A DNA stretch of 64,000 nucleotides. Origin: Chlorokybus atmophyticus (lineage: Eukaryota > Streptophyta > Chlorokybophyceae > Chlorokybales > Chlorokybaceae). This document shows, in pieces, positions 24,132-38,900 of this stretch. The translations under genes and the position numbers were made by a program. The notes beneath the pieces are model-generated. The model was not told where the DNA came from and made no database searches. It worked only from the letters and a program-made list of their open reading frames with translations. The DNA lies in assembly GCA_009103225.1 (NCBI GenBank), contig RHPI01003156.1:1139339-1203338 (forward strand). The letters are read 5' to 3'. Numbering within the stretch: position 1 is the stretch's first letter; the number at the start of each line of letters is the position of its first letter.

Positions 24132-24167
24132 GCGATCAATACCATCGCAATGAGAGCATAAAAAGTA
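22106..24167. other. Intergenic with simple repeats and an AT-rich tract
   Basis: Contains a GCC run (22351-22374), a perfect 42-bp tandem duplication (23484-23567), a GA run (23630-23652) and a TA run (24099-24128). Composition turns clearly AT-rich from about 23560 to the gap. No gene recognised. Confidence 0.5.
23484..23567. repeat. Perfect tandem duplication, 2 x 42 bp
   Basis: The unit starting TTTCTTCCGGTAGTCAG and ending GTAGTAACAA occurs at 23484-23525 and again at 23526-23567 without mismatch. The copies abut directly, so the duplication is recent or kept by gene conversion. Confidence 0.9.
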
Positions 24168-24772
24168 NNNNNNNNNNNNNNNNNNNNNNNNNNNNNNNNN
24201 NNNNNNNNNNNNNNNNNNNNNNNNNNNNNNNNNNNNNNNNNNNNNNNNNNNNNNNNNNNNNNNNNNNNNNNNNNNNNNNNNNNNNNNNNNNNNNNNNNNN
24301 NNNNNNNNNNNNNNNNNNNNNNNNNNNNNNNNNNNNNNNNNNNNNNNNNNNNNNNNNNNNNNNNNNNNNNNNNNNNNNNNNNNNNNNNNNNNNNNNNNNN
24401 NNNNNNNNNNNNNNNNNNNNNNNNNNNNNNNNNNNNNNNNNNNNNNNNNNNNNNNNNNNNNNNNNNNNNNNNNNNNNNNNNNNNNNNNNNNNNNNNNNNN
24501 NNNNNNNNNNNNNNNNNNNNNNNNNNNNNNNNNNNNNNNNNNNNNNNNNNNNNNNNNNNNNNNNNNNNNNNNNNNNNNNNNNNNNNNNNNNNNNNNNNNN
24601 NNNNNNNNNNNNNNNNNNNNNNNNNNNNNNNNNNNNNNNNNNNNNNNNNNNNNNNNNNNNNNNNNNNNNNNNNNNNNNNNNNNNNNNNNNNNNNNNNNNN
24701 NNNNNNNNNNNNNNNNNNNNNNNNNNNNNNNNNNNNNNNNNNNNNNNNNNNNNNNNNNNNNNNNNNNNNNNN
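24168..24772. other. Assembly gap (run of N)
   Basis: 605 undetermined bases between an AT-rich stretch and a (GCC)n run. Low-complexity flanks probably stopped the assembly. Confidence 1.

Positions 24773-24804
<32 letters not shown>
24773..24804. repeat. (GCC)n microsatellite at the gap edge
   Basis: At least ten GCC units continue out of the gap, so the true length is unknown. Confidence 0.9.
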
Positions 24805-25112
24805 TCGCGCTGCTTCTTCGCCAGCCAGGACGTGTTTCGTGAGACAGCTTGCCGCTGACAGTTCTTGAGCTTGCTTTGAGCTGGCAATTGGGGAAGACCA
24901 CGCCTGTGTAAGGTTCATCACTTGCTTGCGACGTGAAGTTGCTGCGCTTCTGGTTGTCGTGGGTGAGCTTCTCGGAAGTTGGCGCCTTCTTGACGTTCCA
25001 GCACGCTAGTGTTTCTATCCAAAGCACAGCGTTTTGAATCTGACATCCTGCCGTAGCTGTTTGAGCCCCAAACCTGCTGGTTTTGCTTTGCTCAGACCGT
25101 GTAGCTGTTGAG

Positions 25113-25226
25113 TTAGGGTTTGCCGCAGTCACTTCTCATTTTAGTGGGTTGTTTGCCGTGCTCATCCGGTGATTATTATACGGAAGCTCTGCTGCTGATT
25201 TTAGGGTTAGGGTTGAGGGTTAGGTT
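25113..25226. promoter_or_regulatory. Telo-box-like motifs upstream of UBC12
   Basis: TTAGGGTTT at 25113-25121 and a degenerate telomere-like run (TTAGGG twice, then GAGGGTTAGG) at 25201-25225, 30 to 140 bp before the UBC12 start. Plant promoters of highly expressed genes carry the reverse complement AAACCCTAA as the telo-box. Confidence 0.5.
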
Positions 25227-25255
25227 TCTGCTTGGCTGCGGCCTTACGCCGCACG

Positions 25256-26352
25256 ATGATCAAGCTTTTCAGCGTCAAGCAGAAGCAGCAGCAGGATGCA
25301 GCTTCATCCAATGGCAAGGTCTCGTCTGGAAAGCGACAAACGCCTGGAGAGCTTCGCTTGCAGAAAGGTACCTGCATGCTCTTCACACAGAGGCGCACCT
25401 CACGTTAACTGTGTGTGCAGTTTGAATAGTCTTCAAGCTGGTCTGTGCAGCATTTGATGTGCAACAATCAATGTGACCTTATGCATCTCGTTTGTGTCGC
25501 TTTACGCCCAACTCTTTCGCCCATTCCCTTGCTATGTTTGCAGACATCAGCGAGTTGAATTTGTCACACACGACCTCCATCAACTTTCCAAACGGCAAGG
25601 ATCGGCTTTTGGACTTTGAGATAACCATCCGCCCAGAGGAGGGGTATTACAGGTACTGCATGCACAGTATTACATCATTGCACAGAGTTGCGTGTTGTCT
25701 GTGTCACATAAGAAGTAGGTGGAATTTGCCAGTGCTGCCATGCTGGTCCTGTCAGGTTCCTTGCGGCTAAGCTTCTGTTTGCATGTATTGCAGCGCTGGC
25801 ACGTTTATCTTCAGCTTCACCATACCGCCAACATACCCACATGAAGCCCCCAAAGTCAAGTGCAAGACAAAGGTACTCGCTGGTCAGAGTTTGCTGTTAG
25901 CGCATGCATATGCGGCGCAAGGCTACCTATGGTGGCGTCTTACAATATGATCATGAGCTGCTGTGCGCTTCATTCGGCAGGTGTACCACCCCAATATAGA
26001 CCTTGAGGGCAATGTTTGCTTGAACATCTTGCGCGAGGACTGGAAACCAGTGTTGAGCGTGACTTCCATTATATATGGCTTGCAGTACCTCTTCCTGGTA
26101 CGCAGCCATTCATAGCAGCTTCTGTGCATGCCATTGCGGCATGTTGGCAAGTAAACCGAGTATGTGAACATGTGCGCTTTTGCATGCAAGTGAAGCATAC
26201 CTACCCAACTGCAGGATCCCAATCCGGATGACCCGCTCAACCATGAAGCTGCAGAGGTGCTGCGGGACAACCCGCGACAGTTTGAGGTGTATGTCAGGAG
26301 ATCAATGCAAGGCGGCTACATTGGGGGCACTTTCTTTCCACGATGCATCTAG
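25256..26352 (+). CDS. UBC12: NEDD8-conjugating enzyme E2 (UBC12/RCE1 type)
   Basis: Takes activated NEDD8 from the NAE1-UBA3 E1 and passes it to cullins, switching on cullin-RING ligases. Five exons, 25256-25367, 25544-25652, 25794-25872, 25981-26097 and 26215-26352, give 184 aa, the family's usual length. The N-terminus [11 protein letters not shown] is the UBC12-specific docking peptide for UBA3, which separates it from ubiquitin E2s. The UBC fold follows: [31 protein letters not shown] at residues 103-105, [15 protein letters not shown] with active-site Cys 113, and [18 protein letters not shown] at the C-terminus. All introns are GT-AG and keep frame. The gene stands alone, with telo-box-like motifs upstream. 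Confidence 0.96.
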
Positions 26353-28161
26353 GTGATTGAAAGCCCCTTGTGCAAGCTCATGCCCGGCAAGGCGCGCTGG
26401 CACAGCATTCCAGGGCAGTAGTTGCGTGTTGTTGTGTATGTACTTCCACAGCCCTGATGCAAGAATTGCAAAATTTGGTCGCTTCTCAAGTTGTCACGAA
26501 ACACATATTCCGCTCTCTTCGGCTGTAGTGGTTTGAGTGCTTGCCAATTTTATCATCTGCTGCGGGGTGGTCCAACGCATTGAAGTCAGCCGTCAAGCCA
26601 ACCATAGCTTGATTGACTGCTGCTGGTAATATCTGGTAGTTGTGTTGTTTGGACCTGTGCTTGCTGCAAATAGATTAGTGTCATGCGGCCGCTTGCGTTG
26701 GATTTTGGCTGCTCTTGTCCACCTCACTAATTGGAGTTATGCGTCGAGCAGCTAATGCTAGAGAGCACAACCATTTGTGACATATATGATTTGTCAATAG
26801 ACCATAAAGCACCATGTGCGCGGTAACCCAAGCACACAACCACATGTAGGCTGTCATGCGCGTTGCGGTTGATGACAGTGCCTTCCTCCGCCTATGTGAT
26901 GTGTGTTGTCGTGAATGTGTTTGGTGGTTAGTACTTGGGCACACTCCGTTGTTGGAGGCCCGGGCTAGCCCTTGCACTATGCTACTGCTTATTGTTAATG
27001 TGCTCGTTGTACAAAAACAATTGTAAAAATTATCATCTACTGTTCTTGTGCTCTTCTTCTTGTGCATATACCGGGAATATGGATGCTATGTGAACATGTT
27101 CACCATTCAATTCAGACATACCAATAGCGGCGACGTGTGTGTGTGTGTGTGTGGTTAGGCGCACCGCACTTCACAAGCACTGACACAAAGATTGTTGCGA
27201 GCCACCGCCAACCAACATTTTCTGGCGCTGCAGGTTCTGAAAGCTCACTGCTTGCCCTCATCTTTGCTTAACATGCGCTGCGTCTGCATGCACGCAAGTG
27301 TGATAGCCCATGTAGGCTGATGCGGTGGCAGACTTGGTGGTGTGGTGATGAGTTGTGTGCCTATAGTTTCTGTTACACAGAGCTATGTCGAGTTCTTAAT
27401 AGAAACTTTCTACTTTTATTCGCCGAGCGCGAACAAGAATAGAGACAATTCGGTTGTTACGCGTCACATTGGCACCGAGTAATGTTATGTGCTGTAGTTA
27501 TGTATGATAGAATGTTGGGTTGAAATTCTAGTACAGCTGCGCTCGTTAATCATGGTAATAAACATTGTGATACATGCTGGTAGCGTGTCTATCACACCCA
27601 ACCAATTTGCATAATCACAGTGCAAGCTCCTTTGTTGCAAAACGGCTAAGTTACACTTGTAATGCAAAACTTTACACGTATGTATTATACATGTTAAAAC
27701 AAGTAGAACCTTGAAACAACGTTTTCAGAAGAATGCACGTGTGCATAATTGGGAACACTTGCATGAAGTTTGACTTATCACACACAATAACCGACCGGGG
27801 GAAACACACAATGCTTATTATCAGGCCGCCCTAATGCGGTGGCCGCATGTAATACCACTTGCTACTTGCCGACGTGATGCAAATGTTTAAAGTTAACAAG
27901 CTTGAGTTAATGGGCGAGACCTTCGCACGCTGCGCAATGCAGCGACACTTGTGCTGCCTCATTTTTACATAGCAAACTGCAATTACACTGTTAGATTTAA
28001 CAATATTATCATTCGTTTCGAGTTTAACAACGTAATAATGTTGTAATATTATTTATGGTCCATAAGTATGTATTAATGTAGAAGTAATTAATAACCACCA
28101 TGTAAAATATGGGACTTGTCTATGATCGTTTTAAGTATAAACTTCCTTACAACGTCAGCTT
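26353..28161. other. Intergenic, becoming AT-rich; no gene recognised
   Basis: Presumed UBC12 3' UTR first. A (GT)n run sits at about 27137-27152. From about 27480 to 28160 the DNA is AT-rich and unlike the flanking genes. No coding signal. Confidence 0.4.
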
Positions 28162-28790
28162 ATGATAACGTGGCTTTTATTACAACTTATACTGTACAAG
28201 CATACCCTCATGAATAACATACTTATGTTGGCAACTTCCAACATAGATCATTTGTTGAGAGAATACCCCCGGTTTGTGGAGCAGAATGCTGAAGTATACG
28301 TGATTTTTACAACGGGAAGACTGTACGTGTCATGCTGCATCGTACTGTACGGCATGATGTCGTATTGGTACAAGATCAGTACGAAGCGACACAGTGGCGT
28401 TACGCCATATACAGCGTGACGGGTGACGCAGTAGCATGGTTTGGATTACAAGGCGCGCCACGTAAGCTGCAATACATGATAAGCACGAGGAAATCGATAA
28501 GCTCGAGGCAGGAGGTCGAGTTTATCTATCGCGATCTACTGGTAGACCGCATGGATCAGAATGCGATCACACTCATAAGACTCATGACTCAAGATTGTGG
28601 ACCCCTCGCTGAGGGGCCCTCGAGGCTTCATCCATCAAGCAAGTGCGACCGTCGAATTGAGCACATTTACACGCATGACTCATGGGCATTCACGTCCCTG
28701 CATTCCGTAAAAGGACCCCTACCACCCCGAAAAGTAGCCTGCAATAGGTCCAGCAGGCTGGCAGTACAGGCGTGGCAAATTCCCAGGTGA
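28162..28790 (+). pseudogene. Frame-broken ORF of unknown family
   Basis: Two overlapping plus-strand frames look protein-like. The first (to 28419) contains NIDHLLREYPRFVEQNAEVY; the second (open from about 28300 to 28790) contains QDQYEATQWRYAIYSVTGD and RQEVEFIYRDLLVDRMDQNA. Together they suggest one coding stretch broken by a single-base change near 28300. The composition differs from the repeat-driven frames elsewhere in this window. It follows an AT-rich island, which would fit an inserted element. No family recognised; an exon of an unmodelled gene is the alternative. Confidence 0.35.
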
Positions 28791-29115
28791 CCACATGTTC
28801 AGTCCCCCAAAAAAGAAAGAAAATCAATGACCCCTGTTGCGTAACTTGAACTAAAACCGCGTGATTCAGTGAACTACAGTACAGTACTGTACAAAGCATG
28901 TCGCAGACAGAAGGGCGCGCGCCTTGCCAAACAGCCAACCGTCACGGACGGGGTCAAGTTTGAACTTAGCCGCTTGCAGCTGGAAGTACCGGTGGCAGTG
29001 GCAGTGGCAGTGGCACAGGCGGCGGCGGCTGTGGTGAAGGCGGCGCTAGCTGGCTTTGCAGGCGAGGCAGTTAGGTTAGGGTTTGGTGTAGGTGGCGGCG
29101 GTGGTGGCGTCCAGC
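28791..29115. promoter_or_regulatory. Malic enzyme upstream region with telo-box
   Basis: TTAGGGTTT lies at 29076-29084, 32 bp before the malic enzyme ATG. A GGCAGT repeat and GGC runs precede it (28990-29045). Confidence 0.45.
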
Positions 29116-32137
<3,022 letters not shown>

Positions 32138-33680
32138 TGGTAGGCTGTGTGCTTTGTCTCAAGTTGCAGTTTCCAGAAGAGTTTTCCTACGTGTATAGTC
32201 ATTTCTGTTTGCGCGGTTTATTATCATTATGCGGAGGCCGCAGTTGTCAATAGTGTATACAGGCTCTAGACTATTACTTACAACCACAGGTAGCAACCTG
32301 TGGTTGTAGTTTGTGTAGTTCGTGTTCAGGTGTAGAGGGATTTCAAGTTGTTCAACGTGTCGTGTACTTTTGCCTCATGTTGAAGTGTTTGTTGCAGCCA
32401 AACATTGTGCAGACAGCATGCCACATGTGTATCAGCAGACCCTGCTGGCGACAGGGTAGTGGGGCACCCTGGCGCACGCTCAGTGTTGCTGTATGTGCGC
32501 TGAGTGTGCGATGCATGTTAATCGTGCCGTGTGAGTGGCGGGGTGTGTGATGAATAGTCTGTGTGCAACTGTGTGAGGTGGTGTGCAACTGACTGTAAGC
32601 ATGCCGTGCGATTGCCTTGTACAAAATGCCGCTATGCTTAATGTTACTGTGCTGTTGCGTTGGACTGCTTGATTGCTCCTGTGTGCGTTGCTATATTGCA
32701 TGTATTTGCTTTACATAGAAGCGAACTGTACCAGGTATAGCTTCAGCTGTGTTGCTGTACCAGCCGTGTGACTAACATTGGTGGCAATATGAGCTATGGC
32801 GGCTTGATTGTACCACTCATGGCGCCAGAAGGTTGATGATGTTGGTGTTGTCGGTAATCGCTCCGCCACCGCTGCTGCCCCCTCCCCCTTGCTGTCACTG
32901 TCACGCTCAGCAACAAGCAGTACAGCATCCAAGTTGTGGCCTTCAAACTTGGATGCGCCCATCTAGTACCAGTACTTTCTTGTACCCATATGCATATGCA
33001 TAGAGATCATAAGAGTTGCAAAGAAGCAACTCACGCTTTAAGGGGCCCAATGCATAGCACACCGAGCACAAAGCACACAGCAAATGCAGCAAATAGAGTG
33101 GGGGCCAATGTAGAGCTTGCAAACAGCTATCCTAGCTATCCTAGCTATGACACACATGTAACAGGCATGCGTTTGAATGGCAAGCATCCTGTAAAAATGT
33201 CCATCAACGCAAATAGATATTGTAGCCAGTTCTGTAGGTCATAATATGGCTATACATCAACACCGTGTGGCATGGATGCAATTGCCGGACATTCACCATA
33301 CTAGCAGACAGTATTCCAGCATCCCATTTCACAGAACCTTGGAAAGAGTCTCACCCAACAACATTTTCTGCCCACTGTGAGCTAACTTGTTAGCTTGTGA
33401 AAGCCAACAACTTAGCAGACATGTCTTGATACTGTCTAGCCAGCTTGGCAACTAACGCAGCACCACAGCAGATTCCAGAACCTACCAGAAAGCCTTATGT
33501 AACAGGGTTTGCAAGTCATAAAAAATGCGCTGTAGTGCGCACAGACCTCTCTAGGAAGCAGCCTGCAGCGCAGGCAGCCTCCTCCTCTTATTTAGTCAAA
33601 CAGGGAGGCTGCCATTGAATTAACGACACTCATGCCAGGTGCTGCACATGTGCAAGCCTCAACCGCACCGGATGTGGCGG
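32138..33680. other. Convergent intergenic between malic enzyme and coiled-coil gene
   Basis: Carries the malic enzyme 3' region with a strong hairpin at 32279-32308. The rest is spacer without recognised genes. Confidence 0.4.
32279..32308. repeat. 13-bp perfect inverted repeat (hairpin) downstream of malic enzyme
   Basis: TACAACCACAGGT (32279-32291), loop AGCA, then ACCTGTGGTTGTA (32296-32308). About 140 bp after the stop codon, probably in the 3' UTR. Confidence 0.85.
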
Positions 33681-35180
33681 CTACCTCATGCGCGCAGAGC
33701 GTGCATAGGCCAGCGCAGAGACAGTTGCGGCAGTGAGGACAATTGCAACGGTGGCCCACCGATTTGAGACCATGCGGGCGTCACGCAGAGCATCCCGCAG
33801 CTCCACCACCTCGCATTGCACGCCAGCCAAGTCCCCCTTTGCCCGCGCCGCCTGCGCCCGCAGCTCCTCCAGGGACCTCATCAGCCCGGGGTTTTCCTGA
33901 AAAACGACCGCAACACAACAAGGACACGTCACAATCAGACGGATGGCGTTGTGTTCACACTCCAGCCACACGGCCACTACGCACCTCTGGTACACGTGTG
34001 GGCGACTTGGAGTTGCTGGATGCAGTCTCCTCTTTGAGCAACCTCAGCTGCTTCTCACTGTCATCTTTTGCCCGTCGTGCTTCCTCGCTTGCCTAAGCAC
34101 ACAATGCATATTGGCAACCAAATCAGTGCACACAAATACACGCGCGCGCGCACCACACATTAACCTTCAGGATGCTGTACCTTATTGGCATGAGCGAGCT
34201 GCTTGGAGACCTCATCGGAGCGGGATTCGGAGGCCGACAAGGCGGCGCGAATGAGGTCCCGCTCCTGCGTGAGTAACATGATCGAGCGGTCTTGCGCTTC
34301 CCTGGCCTTCTCGCGCTCGCTCTCCAGCCCCTGCACGCATTCTCGCAACTCGCCGGCAGCCTTGCGTGCAACATCAAGCTCCTCCTCAGCCCTCGCCAGC
34401 TGCCAGACAGGTGACGACAACGATGATAATCACACAACAATGCCAATAACAATAACAACAACAACAACAAACAACAGGAGGATTTGTACGTATTGGTCTA
34501 CCTAACTAGTCTCACCCTCTCTTGTGCATCGGCCAGTGCCGCCTCAACTTCCTGCCGCTCCGCCCGCAGCTTGCTGGCTTCCAGCTGGCTTTCTTGCAAG
34601 TTGGCCTCTTGTGCCGACAACTGCATGCGACAACCAACGAGCTCATGTACCCAACAGACTGACAAATCTACAATGTTCAATGAACTCACATCATGTGCGT
34701 GCATGCGCGCATGTGTGCACACTTATTCACGCCACACCCGATACTTGCATTACATTCACAATCGCATAATCTTGGTCATAATTACGGTTGTCATAAGCTT
34801 TCTCGTACCTGTTGGCGAAGGGATGCATCGGCATCGCTCATTGCGGCATTGGCTGCATCATTGAGCACATCATCATTGAGGTCCGCAACAGACTCGCCGC
34901 CAGCAGTGGCGCCTGCGGTGGACGTGGCGCTGCGGCTGGAATGGGCAGGGCTCGATGGCGCCGCAGACGCAAGCTCCTTGTTGCTCATGTGGTCGATGTC
35001 GTCATGGTGGGCAGCATGAACGTCAACAACAGTCCCGTTGCCATTCGCTGCCGATGATGGTGATGCCGCTGCCGGCGGGGATCGCCCCCGCGACGGAGAT
35101 GTTGTTTGCGATCGCGTTGGCGTTGTCAGCCCCGCTGTGCCGCCGCCGTTGCCGGCTTTCTTATGCTTGTTTTTCCCCAT
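33681..35180 (-). CDS. Tail-anchored coiled-coil protein of unknown function
   Basis: Five exons, 34809-35180, 34516-34620, 34181-34399, 33985-34092 and 33681-33896, join in phase 0 throughout to give 339 aa. The first 120 residues are basic then Ser/Ala/Asp-rich and disordered (MGKNKHKKAG start). Residues about 125-310 are a continuous Glu/Arg/Ala/Leu heptad-like coiled coil (ESQLEASKLRAERQEVEAAL, EEELDVARKAAGELRECVQG, RSLEELRAQAARAKGDLAG). The C-terminus has one hydrophobic helix, WATVAIVLTAATVSALAYA, followed by a short basic tail. This topology fits a tail-anchored protein of ER, plastid or mitochondrial outer membrane with the coil in the cytosol. I know no family. ATG 35180 opens the only frame that splices cleanly. 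The promoter is shared with PHYLLO on the other strand. Confidence 0.8.
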
Positions 35181-35900
35181 TACCACACCAGCTGTATTGC
35201 AATGTTCCTTTTCCGCTTCACCTTCATGCACAATACATATGGCGTCAATAATGCGTGTGGACTAGCTGAGCTCTAAACTCACGTGCATGCATTGCAACTA
35301 AATCCCAGGCAATTACATACTCTTTGCAACTGTTGCAAGGTCGCTTGACATTTGCTGCTTGCTACACAAGACGAATGCTGATGGGGAACCGACACAATCA
35401 CGCAACATGCATGCAAGTACCAGTCGAGAAAGTTCAAACTGGATTTGGTAAAGCATACGTAGAGTGAATGCGTCGAAACAACCTGACTTGCAAGAAACAT
35501 AACCTCATACGGCATCACAACAGTATGTGCACTCCAATGAGCCAGGTGAACATCAGCCATGACAGGTTAACATGCCCACTGACGGCACTGACGCTTCGCC
35601 TGAGCGACGCTATCAGCAAAGTCGCCACAGCTCACCTGGCAGCGCTCACTGGTCCAATCTACGACGATGCCCACCCCAACATCGCCACGGCCGCCGACGC
35701 CGCCGACAACAACAAGGACAGCACCGCAGCCGTTACTTGGGGCAAGCCATCTGAAACCCTAATTCTTCATCGCAGCGCTTGGTTCAGTGACGCGAATCAG
35801 TTGAATCAGTGAATCAACTCTTGAGTGATCTGATTGTAGAATGTTGTAAAAAAGCCAAAACCTAAATCTACAGCCAAGCCTCAGCCCTATCTGGGCGGCG
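35181..35900. promoter_or_regulatory. Divergent promoter between coiled-coil gene and PHYLLO, with telo-box
   Basis: AAACCCTAA at 35754-35762 lies 139 bp before the PHYLLO ATG. A GC-rich segment (35575-35745) has open frame but no recognised protein; it could be an unrecognised 5' exon. Confidence 0.4.
35754..35762 (+). promoter_or_regulatory. Telo-box AAACCCTAA upstream of PHYLLO
   Basis: Exact plant telo-box 9-mer; the same element, reversed, precedes UBC12 and malic enzyme in this window. Confidence 0.5.
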
Positions 35901-38900
35901 ATGGCGATGCCGATGGCGACGGCGGTGGCGGTGGCGGCGGCGGTGTTGGTTAGGGCAGGGGGAAAATCTTGCTGTAATTCAAGAGCATGCACGATGACGT
36001 GCAGAAGCGTGCCGCCGCCACCGTCTGCAGTGGTGCGGGCACCGAGCAGCACGGTGACGCTCAGGCCCAGAGGGCGGAGGAGGAGGCGGGGGAGGCGGCG
36101 GGAGCGGTGTGCTGAGGTGCATTGCGCTGCTGACGTGGTTGATCTGGTCACGGACGACACCGCCAATGCCACCGCCTCGGGGCCGGTGTGGGTGGAGACC
36201 AGGTCGGCCGGTTCGGCACTGACGCTGGCTGATGGAATGGAGGCGCTGACGGCGGCACTGGCGGACATGCGCATGCAGGAGGATGACAACGACGACGCGC
36301 TCCCCTGCGGCCTGGTCCGCGTAGAGGTCGCCCTCCCCCCCGCCGCCGCCCCACCGCTGACGTGGCTCGCCGCCCAGGACGCTGCCCAGGGCAACGCCCA
36401 GGACGCCCTTCTCCTACCCAGGGTTTACTTCAGATCCCGTGACCCCCGCCCAGGGTTTCCTGACCCTGACCCCGACGATGATGACAATAACAACAACAAG
36501 GCCCGCACGCACACGCACGACCACACTCACCCCCTCGCTTGCGCAAGCATTGGCGCTGCGGCCATCTGGCAAGATAAGGACAACAACAATCCTCTTGACA
36601 TCGATGTGTGGCAAGACATCCATAGGTATGTGTGTGGTGTGGTGCAATGTGATAGTCATGCATGCGCATGTGGTCAGTTGCAAGATTGTGACCAGGTGGA
36701 TGTCGGCGTCAGCACCACATGTGAGAGTCTACGGAGGCACGCGTTTTGATGTGTATGGGACAGTTTCGTCCGAATGGGCGGAGTTTGGGTCGTACTTCTT
36801 TGTGCTTCCGCTGGTTGAGTGCGTGGAGTACGGGTATCACACGCTGTTGTCCATCAACGTGGCGTGGGGGGGACATTGCCACGCCACCAATCGTGCCTCC
36901 GCCATCAAGCGCGCCACACGCGCCCTCGCCCACGCTGCCCGCCACGCCCCCGCCTCCGCCCTCAGCATGCGCACGGCGAAACAACGCCACGCCGGCCACA
37001 CTCCCGATGAACCCACATGGCATGATATGGTCAACAACATCCTCACCCGCATTGATGACGACGTTGACAAGGAGTACAACAAGGAGCATCCCAACAATGT
37101 CTTGGAAGATGGCCTCAACTACAACAATGTAAACATGATGTCCCCTCTGAAGAAGGTTGTGATGGCGAGGCGCACGGACGTGCACGTGGAGGGTGAGGGC
37201 ATGAGCGCGGCCAACATGTTGGCGGCCTTGCGCGCGCGCGACCCCGGGGCCTACCAGCTGCTGTTGGAGTTGCCGTGCGGGAGCGCCTTTCTCGCCAGCA
37301 CGCCCGAGCGATTGTACGCGAGACGTGGCCGTGTTGTTGCGAGTGAGGCTGTAGCTGGCACGAGGAGAAGGAGACAAGGCGACGGGGAGGACACTGCCAT
37401 GGCCGTCGACCTACTCCTGAGGTACCGAGTTGTGTGTACGCGCGTGTATGTGTCCAATGTGGACTCCAAGGGCGATGTCTCATGCATCAATATCTTGCGG
37501 TGGCCACCAGCACAAAAGAGCATGAGGAGTTCGCTATTGTTCGGGAGTCTGTGCGGCAGTCACTCAAGGTAGTACCTCACGTCCTACTAGAGTGGCCATG
37601 TCGTCACAACACTGTGGCAGCATTGTGTGCTCTGTGTCACAAAGTCATAGCAGCTCAGGACAACCCGTTAGGAATGTTCCGCGTAAGGGCAAGGTTCCGT
37701 GCAAGTGCGCTTCACATGCGTGTATGTGCGTGCAGGACGTGTGTGATGGGCGTGTAGAAGCCCAAGTGGAGAAGGCTTTGATTAAGCAGGCGGCGGTGCA
37801 GCACCTGTACGGGCGCTTTACTGCACGTCTCCCTCGTCTCGACAGCGGCACCTCTCCCGCCGTGTGGGACCACAATCTCATGCAGTCTCTCCATCCCACG
37901 CCGGCGGTGTGTGGCCACCCTCGCAGCCGCGCCTTCCACGCCCTCGCAGACACCGAGCCCTTTGACCGTGGCTTCTACGCCGGCCCGTTTGGCGTCATGT
38001 CGCATGCGCACGTGGAGTTTGCAGTCGCCATCAGAAGCGCACTCGTCCATCCAGTATGTGTTGCAGTGGTGATGTTGCAGACACATGTGCGTGTTGCCGA
38101 CAGCTTCACACGTGTGTGTCCGTGCGCACACGCATGTGCTTTTGCGCGTGTGTTGTGCCACTTTCCGAACAGAAATATTGACATGCAGGTGGAGGATGAT
38201 GCAAGGGCTCGACTGGTGTCGGTGTATGCTGGTGTGGGCGTGGTGGCAGGGGCGACCGCGGGGGCGGAGTGGTTGGAGCTGAACTTGAAAGCATCGCAGT
38301 TCATGCGGTTGCTTGCGCCGCTGCCGCGGCTACGGGAGGCTCCCAACATGAATACGGCGTGGGCGCGTGCCATTGTGGAAGAGTGCGCCCGCTGTGGTGT
38401 GACGCGCTTCTGTATCGCCCCCGGCTCGCGCTCCTCCCCCCTCACCGCCGCGGCTGCCTCCCACCCTAACATCACCGCCATCACGTGCATCGATGAACGC
38501 TCCCTGGCCTTCTATGCCCTCGGCTTCTCGCGCGGCTCCCAACAACAACAACACACCCACACGCCGTCCGCTCCTGTCGCCATCATCACCTCCTCCGGCA
38601 CAGCGGTTAGCGAACTTCTCCCTGCCGTGGTAGAAGCCTCTCAGTCCAACATACCGCTCCTGGTTCTCACCGCAGATCGCCCACCCGAGCTGCATGACAC
38701 GGGGGCCAACCAGACGATCCCGCAACACAACATGTTCACGCCGTTCGCGCGCCACAGCTACTCGCTGCCTCCACCCGACGATGTCACGCCGCTGCGGGTG
38801 GCGTTGACACAAGTTTCGCACGCCCTCATGCGTGCGGGCCACGCCTCCAACCCGGGCCCTGTTCACATCAACTGCATGTTCCGAGACCCTCTCGCCCCGC

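Noticed and set aside
24071-25132. Long minus-strand open frame running through the gap
   Set aside because: Most of it is undetermined bases; the readable part has no ATG start, a Gly run from a GCC repeat and no recognisable domain.
25199-25226. Chromosome end or interstitial telomere
   Set aside because: Only a few degenerate TTAGGG-type units lie between normal sequence and the UBC12 gene; a promoter telo-box is the simpler reading.
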